A model generated the notes under the pieces. The model was not told the origin of the DNA. It searched no databases and saw only the letters and a program-made list of their open reading frames with translations. This document shows positions 1-8,672 of a DNA stretch of 64,000 nt, in pieces. Origin of the DNA: Neisseria brasiliensis (GTDB taxonomy: Bacteria; Pseudomonadota; Gammaproteobacteria; Burkholderiales; Neisseriaceae). Each line of letters starts with the position of its first letter. Position 1 is the first letter of the stretch. The position numbers were made by a program, and so were the translations under genes. The stretch spans positions 1,426,001 through 1,490,000 of the forward strand of contig NZ_CP046027.1 in assembly GCF_009671065.1 (NCBI RefSeq), read 5' to 3'.

Positions 1-95
1 TAAAGCAAAACGGTGTTTCTTGCTGAAGTTTGCAAAGGCCTTTACTTGATAGGCCGTCTGAAACCTAGCAGATTCTGTTATACTCAAACGTTAAT

Positions 96-204
96 TACAG
101 TCGTTTAAAATAGAAATCAAACAAGGCGACAGCAACCGCCGTGTACACCGAGTACATCAGGGCGCTGGCAACGCAGTATGATTTTTATTTTAAACGACGA
201 TATA
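96..204. repeat. Correia-like MITE, copy 1
   Basis: About 109 bp, bounded by imperfect inverted ends (TCGTTTAAAATAGAAATCA on the left, its near-complement on the right). The core reads ACAAGGCGACAGC, then GTGTACACC.GAGTACAT, then AGGGCGCTGGCAACGC. The same element occurs at 15221-15326 (opposite orientation) and 27082-27188. No reading frame is present. The size, the TATAG-type ends of the other copies and the GGCGACAGC/GGCAACGC core recall the neisserial Correia elements, but the sequence is not the classical one. This copy has the most degraded outer ends. It lies directly upstream of the MetE-like gene and could affect its transcript. Confidence 0.75.
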
Positions 205-229
205 AAACCGTTACCTAAAAAGGATCATC

Positions 230-1375
230 ATGAGCACGCTTTTCCCAAACGCGACTTTACGCGACCGCGCCCCTTTCCGTTTCGACATCGTCGGCAGCTT
301 TTTACGCCCTGACGCCTTGAAAAAAGCCCGCAGCCAATGCGCCTGCGGCGAGTGTTCGACCGACGAATTACACCAAGTGGAACACGCCGAAGTGAGCCAA
401 TTGGTGGCCAAAGAAAAAGCAGTCGGCCTGCCAAACGTAACCGACGGCGAATTCCGCCGCACATGGTGGCACTTGGATTTCCTGTTTGAATTGTTGGGCG
501 TGGAATTGGTAGAAGCAGAAGAATACAGCACCCAATTTCAAGCGCACATGCGCCCGATTACCTTGAAAATCACCGACAAAATCGAATTCCCGAAAGTGCA
601 TCCGTTCATCAACCACTTCAAAGCCCTGAAAGCCGAAGCGGGTGATTATCCGGTGAAATTCACCATTCCGTCGCCAAGCATGCTGCACCTGATTACCTGC
701 GTGCGCACGCCGAATCCGCAATTGATTGAGCGTTACCAAGACAACGAAGAATTGTTGTTTGCCGACATCACTCAAGCCTACATCGATGCGGGTAATGCGC
801 TGTATGCCGAAGGCTGCCGCATTTTGCAATTGGACGACACTTCTTGGGGCGAATTCTGCTCGGAAGAAAAACGTGCCAAATACGAAGCACAAGGCTTGGA
901 TTTGGACGACATCGCGCGTAAATATGTGAAAGTGTTGAACGACATCCGCGCCGCTTTGCCGCAAGACATGGCCGTAACCATGCACATCTGCCGTGGTAAC
1001 TTCCGTTCGACTTGGTTCTCCAGCGGCGGTTATGAGCCGGTAGCGGAAATCTTGTTCGGCGGCTGTAACGTTGACGGCTTCTTCTTGGAATACGACAGCG
1101 ACCGCGCCGGCGATTTCAAACCATTGCGCTTCATTAAAGACCAGCAAGTCGTGTTGGGTTTGATTACCTCAAAATCTGGCGAACTGGAAGCCAAAGAAGA
1201 AATCATCGAGCGCATTAAGGAAGCCACACAATATGTTGACATCAACCAATTGTGCCTCAGCCCGCAATGCGGTTTCGCTTCTACCGAAGAAGGCAATGAA
1301 TTGACCGAAGAAGACCAATGGAAAAAATTGGCACTGATTCGCAGCATTGTTGATGAAGTGTGGGGCAGCAAATAA
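230..1375 (+). CDS. cobalamin-independent methionine synthase-like protein (MetE C-terminal domain family)
   Basis: 381 residues, equivalent to the catalytic C-terminal half of MetE alone, as in the YxjG/YxjH group of short B12-independent methyltransferases. The family moves a methyl group to homocysteine or a related thiol using a zinc-activated thiolate. Visible zinc-site candidates are His252 and Cys254 (MHIC), a Glu near 286 (FFLEYD) and Cys347 (SPQCGF), in the order of the MetE ligands. The N-terminal MetE folate-binding half is missing, which is normal for this subgroup. The start is supported by AAGGATCATC just before the ATG. The gene stands alone, facing the AbgT gene, with a shared hairpin between them. 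The true methyl donor and acceptor cannot be read from sequence. Confidence 0.85.
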   Translation: MSTLFPNATLRDRAPFRFDIVGSFLRPDALKKARSQCACGECSTDELHQVEHAEVSQLVAKEKAVGLPNVTDGEFRRTWWHLDFLFELLGVELVEAEEYSTQFQAHMRPITLKITDKIEFPKVHPFINHFKALKAEAGDYPVKFTIPSPSMLHLITCVRTPNPQLIERYQDNEELLFADITQAYIDAGNALYAEGCRILQLDDTSWGEFCSEEKRAKYEAQGLDLDDIARKYVKVLNDIRAALPQDMAVTMHICRGNFRSTWFSSGGYEPVAEILFGGCNVDGFFLEYDSDRAGDFKPLRFIKDQQVVLGLITSKSGELEAKEEIIERIKEATQYVDINQLCLSPQCGFASTEEGNELTEEDQWKKLALIRSIVDEVWGSK

Positions 1376-1408
1376 TCTTAGTATCGTGAAAGATGATTGA
1401 GATATGGA

Positions 1409-1443
1409 AAGGCCGTCTGAACGTAAAGGGTTCAGACGGCCTT
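1409..1443. terminator. inverted-DUS terminator (bidirectional)
   Basis: AAGGCCGTCTGAAC and its reverse complement enclose a short loop between two convergent genes (the MetE-like gene ends at 1375, the AbgT gene at 1463). It serves as a Rho-independent terminator for both and as a DNA uptake signal. Confidence 0.8.
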
Positions 1444-1462
1444 GCTTATAAAAACCTAAACC

Positions 1463-3031
1463 TTAAGGCTGGTAATACGTTGCTGAGCCCGGACCCACCG
1501 GCCAGCCCAATACGAACACCCATACATAAAACAAAATCATCCAGCCGATGGCAAAGACAATCGAGTAGGGCAGCATCAGCGAAACCAAAGTGCCCACGCC
1601 CGCATCTTTTTTGTAGCGGATGGTGATGGCTAAGGTCAGGCTGAAGAAAGGCATCATCGGCGTGATAATGTTGGTCACCGAGTCGCCGATACGGTAGGCC
1701 GCCTGAATCATTTCCGGCGCGTAGCCAGCCAACATCAGCATCGGCACGAAAATCGGTGCGGTGACCGCCCATTGCGCCGAAGACGAGGCAATCATCAGGT
1801 TAATCATGCCGCAGATGATGACGAAAAAGACAAACAGCAAGCCGCCGCCCAAGCCGATTTCTTTCAGGAATTCAGAGCCTTTCACCGCCAGAATCGGGCC
1901 TAGGTTGCTCCAGCCGAAATAAGCCACGAATTGCGACACGAAGAAGATCAGGGTCAGGTAAATCGCCATCGAGCGCATGGAGCTGACCATGCCGTCCACT
2001 ACGTCGGAGCTGGTTTTCAAGGTGCCGGCGACTTTGCCGTAAGCCAAGCCGGAAAGGGCAAAGAACACGAAAATCAACGCCACAATGCCCGACATCAACG
2101 GCGAATTCATCAAATCACCGGTTTCCGGATTGCGCAGCGGTGCGCCTTCGGGCAGACTGGCGGCGGCAATCAAACCGAGCAACACCAAAATCGTGGCAAA
2201 AGCCGCCCACAAACCTTTTTTCTCTTGCGCGTTCAGTTGCTCAATGCTCATGCTTTCCGCACTACCGTCACCTTCGGATTTGTCATAAGCGCCTAAGCGC
2301 GGCTCAATTAATTTATCGGTAATCAGAAAACCAAGACCGGCCACCAAGAAGGTGCTGACTGCCATAAAATACCAGTTGGCTTGCGCGCCGACCAAATAAT
2401 CCGGTGCAATCAATTGCGCAGAAGATTGAGTGATGCCCGACAAAATTGGGTCAACCGTGCCGATTAACAAGTTGGCGCTGTAGCCGCCCGATACGCCGGA
2501 AAATGCAGCGGCAATACCGGCCAAAGGATGGCGGCCGAGCGAGTAGAACACCATTGCAGCCAAAGGAATAATCACCACATAGCCCAGTTCCGCTGCGATG
2601 TTGGACATCACGCCCGCGAACACGACTGCCAAGGTCACCAAGCGTTTCGGCGCATTCAATACGATGGCGCGCATGGCTGAGGAAATCAAGCCGGATTTTT
2701 CCGCTACGCCCACACCGAGCAAGGCCACCAAGGCCGTGCCCAAAGGGGCGAAGCCGGTGAAGTTGCTCACCAGATGGGTGACGATTTTGGCCAAGCCTTC
2801 GCCATTGAGCAGGTTAATCACACGAATCATGCCGTCTTCGGCGCGGCCTTTGGTGCCTTCAGGGCGCGGGTCAATCACGCTCACGTCAAAATACGCACCC
2901 ACTGCCGACAAAATCAGCAGCGCGATAATCAAGGCTAAAAACAACACCACCGGATTGGGCAGAATATTGCCCAGCCTCTCCACGATGTTGAGAAAACGGT
3001 TAATGCCCGTTTGTTTGTTCGCTTGCGCCAT
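1463..3031 (-). CDS. AbgT-family transporter (MtrF-like)
   Basis: 522 residues, the length of gonococcal MtrF, and similar along its whole length as I remember that protein: the N-terminal NILPNPVVLFL and SAVGAYFDVSVIDPRP segments, GFAPLGTALVALLGVGVAEKSGL, the AELGYVVIIPLAA and GGYSANLL re-entrant motifs, and a C-terminal IGDSVTNIITPMMPFF hairpin. AbgT proteins are inner-membrane antiporters with about nine to eleven helices. They export p-aminobenzoate-type compounds and sulfonamides, or import p-aminobenzoyl-glutamate. In gonococcus mtrF sits by mtrR-mtrCDE; here no mtr gene is adjacent, so the substrate and link to efflux are open. The start ATG has an AGGAGG-type site (AAAGGAGGATGT) upstream. 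Confidence 0.9.
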   Translation of the reverse strand: MAQANKQTGINRFLNIVERLGNILPNPVVLFLALIIALLILSAVGAYFDVSVIDPRPEGTKGRAEDGMIRVINLLNGEGLAKIVTHLVSNFTGFAPLGTALVALLGVGVAEKSGLISSAMRAIVLNAPKRLVTLAVVFAGVMSNIAAELGYVVIIPLAAMVFYSLGRHPLAGIAAAFSGVSGGYSANLLIGTVDPILSGITQSSAQLIAPDYLVGAQANWYFMAVSTFLVAGLGFLITDKLIEPRLGAYDKSEGDGSAESMSIEQLNAQEKKGLWAAFATILVLLGLIAAASLPEGAPLRNPETGDLMNSPLMSGIVALIFVFFALSGLAYGKVAGTLKTSSDVVDGMVSSMRSMAIYLTLIFFVSQFVAYFGWSNLGPILAVKGSEFLKEIGLGGGLLFVFFVIICGMINLMIASSSAQWAVTAPIFVPMLMLAGYAPEMIQAAYRIGDSVTNIITPMMPFFSLTLAITIRYKKDAGVGTLVSLMLPYSIVFAIGWMILFYVWVFVLGWPVGPGSATYYQP

Positions 3032-3134
3032 ACATCCTCCTTTGTGAAATCAATATTTCAGCTATTGTATGTGAAATTTCGTAAATTGCTAAATATCAGG
3101 AAGTTATTAATGCGCGTTTTTCGGGCATAAGAAA

Positions 3135-3191
3135 AGGCCGTCTGAAACACATTTACCTAAGGGCTTATTCGGTAAGTGTTTCAGACGGCCT
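3135..3191 (-). terminator. inverted-DUS terminator
   Basis: Long hairpin: AGGCCGTCTGAAACAC and its complement, extended by TTACC/GGTAA inside. It follows the stop of the stress protein gene at 3206 on the minus strand. Confidence 0.75.
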
Positions 3192-3205
3192 GATATGACC
3201 ATTAA

Positions 3206-3640
3206 TTAATTGCGTACAACCAACACATCGGCTTTGGCGTGTTCAATAATGTAGCTGGCGCACGAGCCAATCATCAAGCGCTCGAATGCGTTCAAGCCGG
3301 TGGCGCCGGTCACAATCAAGTCCACTTTCTCTCGCGCCGGAATATCAACGGCGAGCAGGGCTTTCGGGTTGCCTTTTTCAACAATGCAAATCACATCAGT
3401 GCAGCCTGATTCCACGCAGCGCTTGGCGCAGCCGTTGACCAATTCTTGCGCCTGATCCTGAAACTTGATTTGTGTGCCGTCGTCAAATGCTGCCGCTCGG
3501 TAGGATTTGATTTCTTCAACGATGTGAACAATCGTCAGGCGTGCGCCGTTGCGTTGGGCGATGGCGGTGGCTTTGTTCAAGGCTGCTTCTGCTTGTGGCG
3601 AACCGTCGATACCGACCAAAATGTTTTTATATTCGTTCAT
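3206..3640 (-). CDS. universal stress protein (UspA family)
   Basis: 144 residues, a single Usp domain. It begins NILVGIDGSPQAEAAL, the first strand and nucleotide-contacting Asp of the fold. It ends with the ATP-binding signature G-x2-G-x9-G-S (GATGLNAFERLMIGS), followed by the last strand VLVVRN. This places it with the ATP-binding class (MJ0577 type) rather than true UspA. Such proteins are cytoplasmic dimers made during stress or growth arrest; their targets are mostly unknown. AAGGAGATGACGT precedes the ATG. It follows a close paralogue at 3870-4310 in the same direction, about 230 bp apart, so the pair probably arose by duplication. Confidence 0.92.
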   Translation of the reverse strand: MNEYKNILVGIDGSPQAEAALNKATAIAQRNGARLTIVHIVEEIKSYRAAAFDDGTQIKFQDQAQELVNGCAKRCVESGCTDVICIVEKGNPKALLAVDIPAREKVDLIVTGATGLNAFERLMIGSCASYIIEHAKADVLVVRN

Positions 3641-3869
3641 ACGTCATCTCCTTGGTAAACGTGAAAAGGTAAATGTCTCAAAGTGTTTTTCTTCAGCTTG
3701 TTTTTATCATAATCAGATTCAGACGGCCTCTCATTGATTTAAATCTAAACTCCGGCCGATTTCTACTGCAAAATCGGTTTTTTTGGATAGGCCGTCTGAA
3801 AAACATCGGCTGATTATGCAAACTACACCTGAATTCAGGTGCAGTCGGATAACGGAATAATCGCTTGGA

Positions 3870-4310
3870 TTATTCAGTGCGCACCACCAAGACATCGGTT
3901 TGCGCATTTTGAACAATATATTCAGAAGATGAGCCGACCAACATGCGCTCCAAAGCATTCAGGCCGGTTGCGCCCAAAACAATCAGGTTGATGTTTTCAC
4001 GCTGTGGAATGTCTTCCGATAAAAGCAGCTTTGGATTACCGGTTTGCAAAACCAAATCCACTTCGGCAACACCTTGTTGACGTGCATGCTCGGCATAATC
4101 GTTCAACATGGTTTTGGCTTCGGTTTCAAGCTGCTCATAGACGTTTTGCGTGAGCAGCGTGGTGTGCTGCATCAGCGATTGATCGAGAATATGCGCAATT
4201 ACCAAGCGCGAATGGTTACGCAGGGCAATGGCCACGGCTTTGTGAAAGGCTTTTTCTGCTTGTGGGGAACCATCGATGGCGACAAGAACGTTGCGGTATT
4301 CGAGTAACAT
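3870..4310 (-). CDS. universal stress protein (UspA family), second copy
   Basis: 146 residues from the preferred start (MLLEYRNVLVAIDGS). An upstream in-frame ATG at 4340 would add ten residues, but a perfect AAAAAAGGAGACAATATC site sits in front of the inner ATG, so I use that one. The C-terminal G-x2-G-x9-G-S signature (GATGLNALERMLVGS) predicts ATP binding. It shares the NILV/VLVAIDGSPQAE start and the GNPK-LL segment with the neighbouring gene at 3206. The two may be separately transcribed, since the 230 bp between them holds a DUS but no obvious terminator for this gene. Its trigger is unknown. Confidence 0.9.
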   Translation of the reverse strand: MLLEYRNVLVAIDGSPQAEKAFHKAVAIALRNHSRLVIAHILDQSLMQHTTLLTQNVYEQLETEAKTMLNDYAEHARQQGVAEVDLVLQTGNPKLLLSEDIPQRENINLIVLGATGLNALERMLVGSSSEYIVQNAQTDVLVVRTE

Positions 4311-4715
4311 GATATTGTCTCCTTTTTTGTTGTCAGACACTATGGGCCATTGTTATTATCTGTTTTCATTTTTAGTATAGTGCCGAGCAGCAATAGGGGC
4401 GTAGTGTATTTACACTTATTTTCATGTTTATATTGATTTCAATTACTTATCATTTTAATTTCATCAAGTTTGAACGATGACTACGCCAGCGCAAAAAGAG
4501 CAGACAAAAAAAACCATTCATACCAAGGGAGAAGTATGAATGGCCAATACATTGCGGGAAAACGTCTTACTTGCTGCACTGCCCAAAAGGGATAAAAGAG
4601 CAGTGTGTGTCAGCACGAATAATTTTACTATTCTGAGTGTTAAATACTGTTAAGAAGTGAAATTATTTTAATAAATTGTCTAATTTAAGCGAATATTAAA
4701 GTTAGATAAAAGACT
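4311..4715. other. intergenic region upstream of stress protein gene, with hairpin
   Basis: AT-rich 405 bp between a leftward Usp gene and the 3' end of the leftward SuhB-type gene. TTGATTTCAATTAC at 4433 resembles only half of an FNR box. A perfect 10-bp stem (CCATTCATAC ... GTATGAATGG) lies at 4514-4543. No conserved gene is evident on either strand beyond the short reading frame described in the next entry. Confidence 0.5.
4514..4595 (+). other. hairpin followed by a 19-codon reading frame (speculative)
   Basis: The loop and 3' arm of the hairpin contain AAGGGAGAAGTATG, a strong ribosome-binding site four bases before an ATG (4536). The frame reads MNGQYIAGKRLTCCTAQKG and stops at 4595. 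Site and start codon would be partly paired in the folded RNA. Such an arrangement could be a regulated leader peptide or chance. No promoter was identified with confidence. Confidence 0.25.
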
Positions 4716-5507
4716 TTATTGATTCTGGCGTATCCAAGCTAGCCATTTATTGAACACATTTGGCTCAAGCGCGGCGATGACCGAGCGTTTGAATACATGC
4801 TCGCCACTCCAAAACGCATCACCTTCTAAAGTATCCAAGCAGCCGCCTGCTTCTTCAAAAATCAGCGCACCGGCAGCATAATCCCACAATTTCTGCCCGC
4901 CGTGCACATACACATCATAGCGGCCGCAAGCCAGATAGCACCAATCCATCGTGCTGCAGCCCATGCTGCGGCTGGCGCCAACTGGGGAGAGCGTGCTCAT
5001 GCGGCTGGTGAGTTTGCCCGAGCGCAGGTATTTGATTTCCACACCGGCAATCGATTCTTTTAAGTTTTTTTCTACCAAGCGCAAGGGCAAACGAGTGCCG
5101 TTTAAAAATGCACCGTTGCCGCGTTCGGCATAAAAGCATTCTCCGCTAACCGGATTATAAATCACGCCCAATTGCGCGCGCCCGTTTTGAATATAGGCCA
5201 CGGAAATGGCAAAATGCGGCAGGCCGTTGATGAAATTATTGGTGCCGTCGATGGGATCGACCACCCACAAGCCGCTTTCCGAGTGCGCCTTCCACAAACG
5301 GATTTGCTCTTGAGTGGTCATTTCTTCGCCCATCATCGGGCAATCAATGATGAGTGGTAAGCCTGCAGCAAATGCGGTTTGCGCTGCCAAATCGGCTTCG
5401 CTGAGCATGGAGCCGTCAACTTTTCGGCTGGCCGGCGTGTTGAGAAAACGAGGCATCACTTCCGTTTGCGCGACGTGACGAACCAGTTTTTGCAATCGGT
5501 GTAACAA
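4716..5507 (-). CDS. inositol monophosphatase family protein (SuhB-like)
   Basis: 263 residues with the full metal-dependent phosphatase signature of the IMPase/FBPase superfamily: Glu61-Glu62 (GEE), Asp84-Pro-Ile-Asp87-Gly-Thr (DPIDGTNNF) and Asp209 (WDYAAGALIFEEAGG). The family removes phosphate from inositol monophosphate or 3'-phosphoadenosine nucleotides using Mg2+. SuhB also takes part in ribosomal RNA antitermination in enterobacteria, though here the gene is not near nusA or similar. The start is a TTG preceded by AAGGACAAAAA. It is divergent from rsmE with 144 bp between. The exact substrate cannot be told apart by sequence. Confidence 0.88.
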   Translation of the reverse strand: MLHRLQKLVRHVAQTEVMPRFLNTPASRKVDGSMLSEADLAAQTAFAAGLPLIIDCPMMGEEMTTQEQIRLWKAHSESGLWVVDPIDGTNNFINGLPHFAISVAYIQNGRAQLGVIYNPVSGECFYAERGNGAFLNGTRLPLRLVEKNLKESIAGVEIKYLRSGKLTSRMSTLSPVGASRSMGCSTMDWCYLACGRYDVYVHGGQKLWDYAAGALIFEEAGGCLDTLEGDAFWSGEHVFKRSVIAALEPNVFNKWLAWIRQNQ

Positions 5508-5651
5508 TTTTTGTCCTTAAATAGCAGAGGTCGCTTAAAATAGCGGTACCGCGTTGGCCAAGTGACCCATGCCGGTATCGCGTTTGCCCGAATGCAGCTT
5601 GGCCACTTCGGTCTGTTTGACACATTATATACGTTAATAATCCTGAAAACT

Positions 5652-6377
5652 ATGCCCCGTTTTTATCTTACCGATTCGATTGCTTCAGGCCAAATCCTTG
5701 ACCTGCCTGATAATATTGTGCGCCATCTGAATGTGTTGCGCTTGAAACATGAAGAAGAGATTGTTTTATTTAACGGCAACGGTTATGCTTATCCTGCCCG
5801 CTTGCTTGATTTGGAAAAGCGCCGCGCCCGCGCCGAAGTCTTGCGTGAAGAACATACCGACAACGAATCGCCGCTCAATATTACCTTAATCCAATCCGTT
5901 TCCAGCGGCGAGCGCATGGATTTTACCCTGCAAAAAAGCGTGGAATTGGGTGTAAGCGAGATTCAACCTGTGATTAGCGAACGCACCACCGTGCGCCTAC
6001 AAGGTGAGCGCGCCGATAAAAAAGTTGAGCGCTGGCAGGAAATCGTGATTTCCGCCTGCGAGCAAAGCGGCCGCAATATTGTGCCAAAAGTGTTACCACT
6101 GATTTCTTATCGTCAGGCTTTACAGCAGATGCCGTCTGAAAAAACCAAATTATTATTAAGCTTAAACCGCGCGCAAAAGCTAAACCAAATCCAACCCTCT
6201 TCAGACGGCCTGATTTTTATGGTCGGCCCTGAGGGCGGCTGGAGCGCTGCCGAAGAAGAGCAAGCCTTTGCCGCCGGTTTTCAATCCGTTACCCTAGGTC
6301 CACGCGTGTTGCGTACCGAAACCGCTTCTCTAGCGGCCATTGCAGCCATGCAGACGCTGTGGGGGGATTTTGTGTAG
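5652..6377 (+). CDS. rsmE: 16S rRNA (uracil1498-N3)-methyltransferase RsmE
   Basis: 241 residues starting at MPRFYLTDSI, the normal family start; an upstream in-frame ATG at 5562 gives an atypical 30-residue extension and is rejected. RsmE methylates U1498 of 16S rRNA in the assembled 30S subunit using S-adenosylmethionine. The N-terminal PUA-like part (residues 1-70) is followed by the SPOUT domain with QSVSSGERMDFTLQKSVELG (81-100) and the knot motifs VGPEGGWS (191-198) and LGPRVLRTETA (215-225). Two inverted DUS copies, one AT type and one AG type, are tolerated inside the reading frame near 6130 and 6200. It converges on glyS. Confidence 0.95.
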   Translation: MPRFYLTDSIASGQILDLPDNIVRHLNVLRLKHEEEIVLFNGNGYAYPARLLDLEKRRARAEVLREEHTDNESPLNITLIQSVSSGERMDFTLQKSVELGVSEIQPVISERTTVRLQGERADKKVERWQEIVISACEQSGRNIVPKVLPLISYRQALQQMPSEKTKLLLSLNRAQKLNQIQPSSDGLIFMVGPEGGWSAAEEEQAFAAGFQSVTLGPRVLRTETASLAAIAAMQTLWGDFV

Positions 6378-6392
6378 GTGAGAATTAATAGA

Positions 6393-6429
6393 AAAGGCCG
6401 TCTGAAACTCATGGTTTCAGACGGCCTTT
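6393..6429. terminator. inverted-DUS terminator (bidirectional)
   Basis: AAAGGCCGTCTGAAAC and its complement separated by a short loop, followed by T residues on the plus strand and preceded by A residues. It lies between the convergent rsmE and glyS. Confidence 0.8.
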
Positions 6430-6448
6430 AGTTTTAATCATTAAAACC

Positions 6449-8506
6449 TTATTCGCTCAATAAAGCAATATCGGCCACGGCATTCATTTGTTCGGCCAAT
6501 TGGTTCAGCAGATTTAAGCGGTTTTGTTTGATAGCGGCATCGTCGGCCATCACCATCACGCCGTCGAAGAAGGCATCGACTTGCGGTTTGATGGCGGCTA
6601 ATTCGGTTAAGGCCGTCTGAAAATCGCCTTGGGCAACAGCGGCGGCAATTTTCGGTTGCAAATCGCGTGCAGCGGCAAACAAGGCTTTTTCTTCGTCTTG
6701 CTGCAACAGGCTTTCGTTGACGGCGCCCAGTTCGGCATCGGCTTTTTTCAGCAGATTTTGTACGCGTTTGTTGGCGGCGGCCAGCGCGGCAGCTTCCGGC
6801 AGCGCTTTAAACGCGGCCACCGCTTGCAGCTTGGCTTCCACATCGTTCAGGCGGCTTGGATTTTTCGCCAATACGGCAGCCACGATGTCTTGCGGGTAGT
6901 CGTTTTGCAACAATACCGCCAAACGCGCCTGCATAAATTCGGCCACTTCAGACGGCGTGTCGGCATTGAGCAAACCTTGCGGGAATACGGCAAAGGCCGT
7001 CTGAACCAGCTCGTTCACGTCCAAATCGTTTTGCATCACCATGCGCAAAATACCTAAAGCCGAGCGGCGCAGGGCGTAAGGGTCTTTGTCGCCGGTCGGA
7101 ATCAGGCCGATGCCCCAAATGCCAACTAAAGTTTCCAGCTTGTTGGCTAATGCGGCGGCAGTAGCGACTTTGCCTTCCGGCAACGCATCGCCGGCAAAAC
7201 GCGGCTGGTAGTGTTGCTCGATGGCGTTGGCGATTTCTTCGCTTTCGCCGTCCAAGCGGGCATAGTATTTGCCCATTGTGCCTTGCAATTCAGGGAACTC
7301 GCCCACCATTTCGGTAACCAAGTCGGCTTTCGACAAGCGGGTCGCGCGTTCGGCAGCGGCAGCATCCGTGCCCAAACTTTCGGCGATGTGGCGGCTGATG
7401 GCCGCTAAACGCTCGATACGCTCGGCTTGGTTGCCCAGTTTGTTGTGGTAAACCACTTGCGAGAGCTTAGGCAGGCGGCTTTCCAGCGTGGCTTTTTGGT
7501 CTTGCTGATAGAAAAATTCGGCATCGGCCAAACGCGCACGCAATACGCGCTCGTTGCCGGAAATAATGTGCGACGGATCGGCAGCTTCAAGGTTGGATAC
7601 CAACAAGAAGCGGTTCATCAGCTTGCCCGAAGCGTCTAACAGTGGGAAGTATTTTTGGTTTTGCTGCATGGTCAGAATCAAGCATTCCTGCGGCACGGCC
7701 AAGAAATGTTCTTCAAAACCGGCTTCCAATACCACCGGCCATTCCACCAATGCGGTGACTTCATCCAATAAGCTGTCGTCGGCCGCTACGGTGGCGTTCA
7801 GACGGCCTGCCTGTTCGTTCAATGCCGTCTGAATTGCATCCTTACGCTCGGCAAACGAAGCAATCACTTTGCCTTCGGTACGCAGTTGTTCGGCATAGCT
7901 GTCGGCCTGTTGAATGGTGATCACGCCGTCTGAAAGGAAGCGGTGGCCCAAAGTGGTGTTGCTGCTTTGCAAGCCCAAAACGCTTGCGTTTACTACATCC
8001 GCACCGTGTAGCACAATCAGGCTGTGCACCGGACGCACAAAGGTAAAGGTGCTGCCCCAGCGCATCACTTTCGGAATCGGCAGCTTTTTCACCGCCTGAT
8101 TGATGATGTCGTCGAGCAGGGAAGACAAAGGCTGGCCGGTTTGGGTAAATTCATAGGCAAACACGTCTTGCTTGCCGTCGTGAATCACTTTCAAATCTTC
8201 AATTTTCGCCCCCGCACCGCGTGCAAAACCTTCCAAAGCCTTGGTCGGCGCACCGTCTTTCATGCCGTTGGTGACGGCAGGGCCTTTTTTCACAATCTGC
8301 TGATCAGCTTGAACAGGCTTCACGTTTTTCACCTGCACAGCCAAACGGCGCGGCGAAGCATAAGCGGTTACGGCGGTTTCACCGTCAATCAGTTGCGCTT
8401 TTTCCAAGCCTTCGGCAATGGAAGCGGCAAAATGGTTGCCCAGATTATTCAGGGCTTTCGGTGGCAATTCTTCGGTTAAGAGTTCGATTAAGAGGGTTTG
8501 GGTCAT
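6449..8506 (-). CDS. glyS: glycyl-tRNA synthetase beta subunit
   Basis: 685 residues, the usual size of the beta chain of the bacterial alpha2beta2 glycyl-tRNA synthetase. The family start MTQTLLIELLTEELPPKAL is present. The middle contains the HD-like motifs of this subunit, and the C-terminal helical region (DALR-type anticodon-binding, about 560-680) ends in a helix-rich tail. The beta chain recognises tRNA-Gly; the alpha chain, encoded by glyQ at 10682-11587, carries the aminoacylation site. The two are separated by msbA in this window. Several DUS copies lie inside the gene on both strands (near 6612, 7000, 7800, 7830 and 7925), an unusually high load for an essential gene. Confidence 0.97.
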   Translation of the reverse strand: MTQTLLIELLTEELPPKALNNLGNHFAASIAEGLEKAQLIDGETAVTAYASPRRLAVQVKNVKPVQADQQIVKKGPAVTNGMKDGAPTKALEGFARGAGAKIEDLKVIHDGKQDVFAYEFTQTGQPLSSLLDDIINQAVKKLPIPKVMRWGSTFTFVRPVHSLIVLHGADVVNASVLGLQSSNTTLGHRFLSDGVITIQQADSYAEQLRTEGKVIASFAERKDAIQTALNEQAGRLNATVAADDSLLDEVTALVEWPVVLEAGFEEHFLAVPQECLILTMQQNQKYFPLLDASGKLMNRFLLVSNLEAADPSHIISGNERVLRARLADAEFFYQQDQKATLESRLPKLSQVVYHNKLGNQAERIERLAAISRHIAESLGTDAAAAERATRLSKADLVTEMVGEFPELQGTMGKYYARLDGESEEIANAIEQHYQPRFAGDALPEGKVATAAALANKLETLVGIWGIGLIPTGDKDPYALRRSALGILRMVMQNDLDVNELVQTAFAVFPQGLLNADTPSEVAEFMQARLAVLLQNDYPQDIVAAVLAKNPSRLNDVEAKLQAVAAFKALPEAAALAAANKRVQNLLKKADAELGAVNESLLQQDEEKALFAAARDLQPKIAAAVAQGDFQTALTELAAIKPQVDAFFDGVMVMADDAAIKQNRLNLLNQLAEQMNAVADIALLSE

Positions 8507-8672
8507 TGCATGCTTTCAATCAATAATTGAACGACGGCGCTTCAAACAGACCGTCTGAAAATAGGGTTTGCCCAGTAAAAATATGGGCTTGATTATACAC
8601 AAAGTTACAAGGGAAATTAAGCGGAGCAAGGCGATGGCTTACTCTGTGTTTTCATAGTGGACAGGGGCAGTG

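Noticed and set aside
368..1147. 259-residue open frame on the minus strand within the MetE-like gene
   Set aside because: It is the mirror of a strongly coding plus-strand frame, lacks a ribosome site, and has no family motifs.
4716..5507. CysQ (PAP phosphatase) as a definite name
   Set aside because: The motifs fit the whole IMPase family and do not separate CysQ from SuhB.
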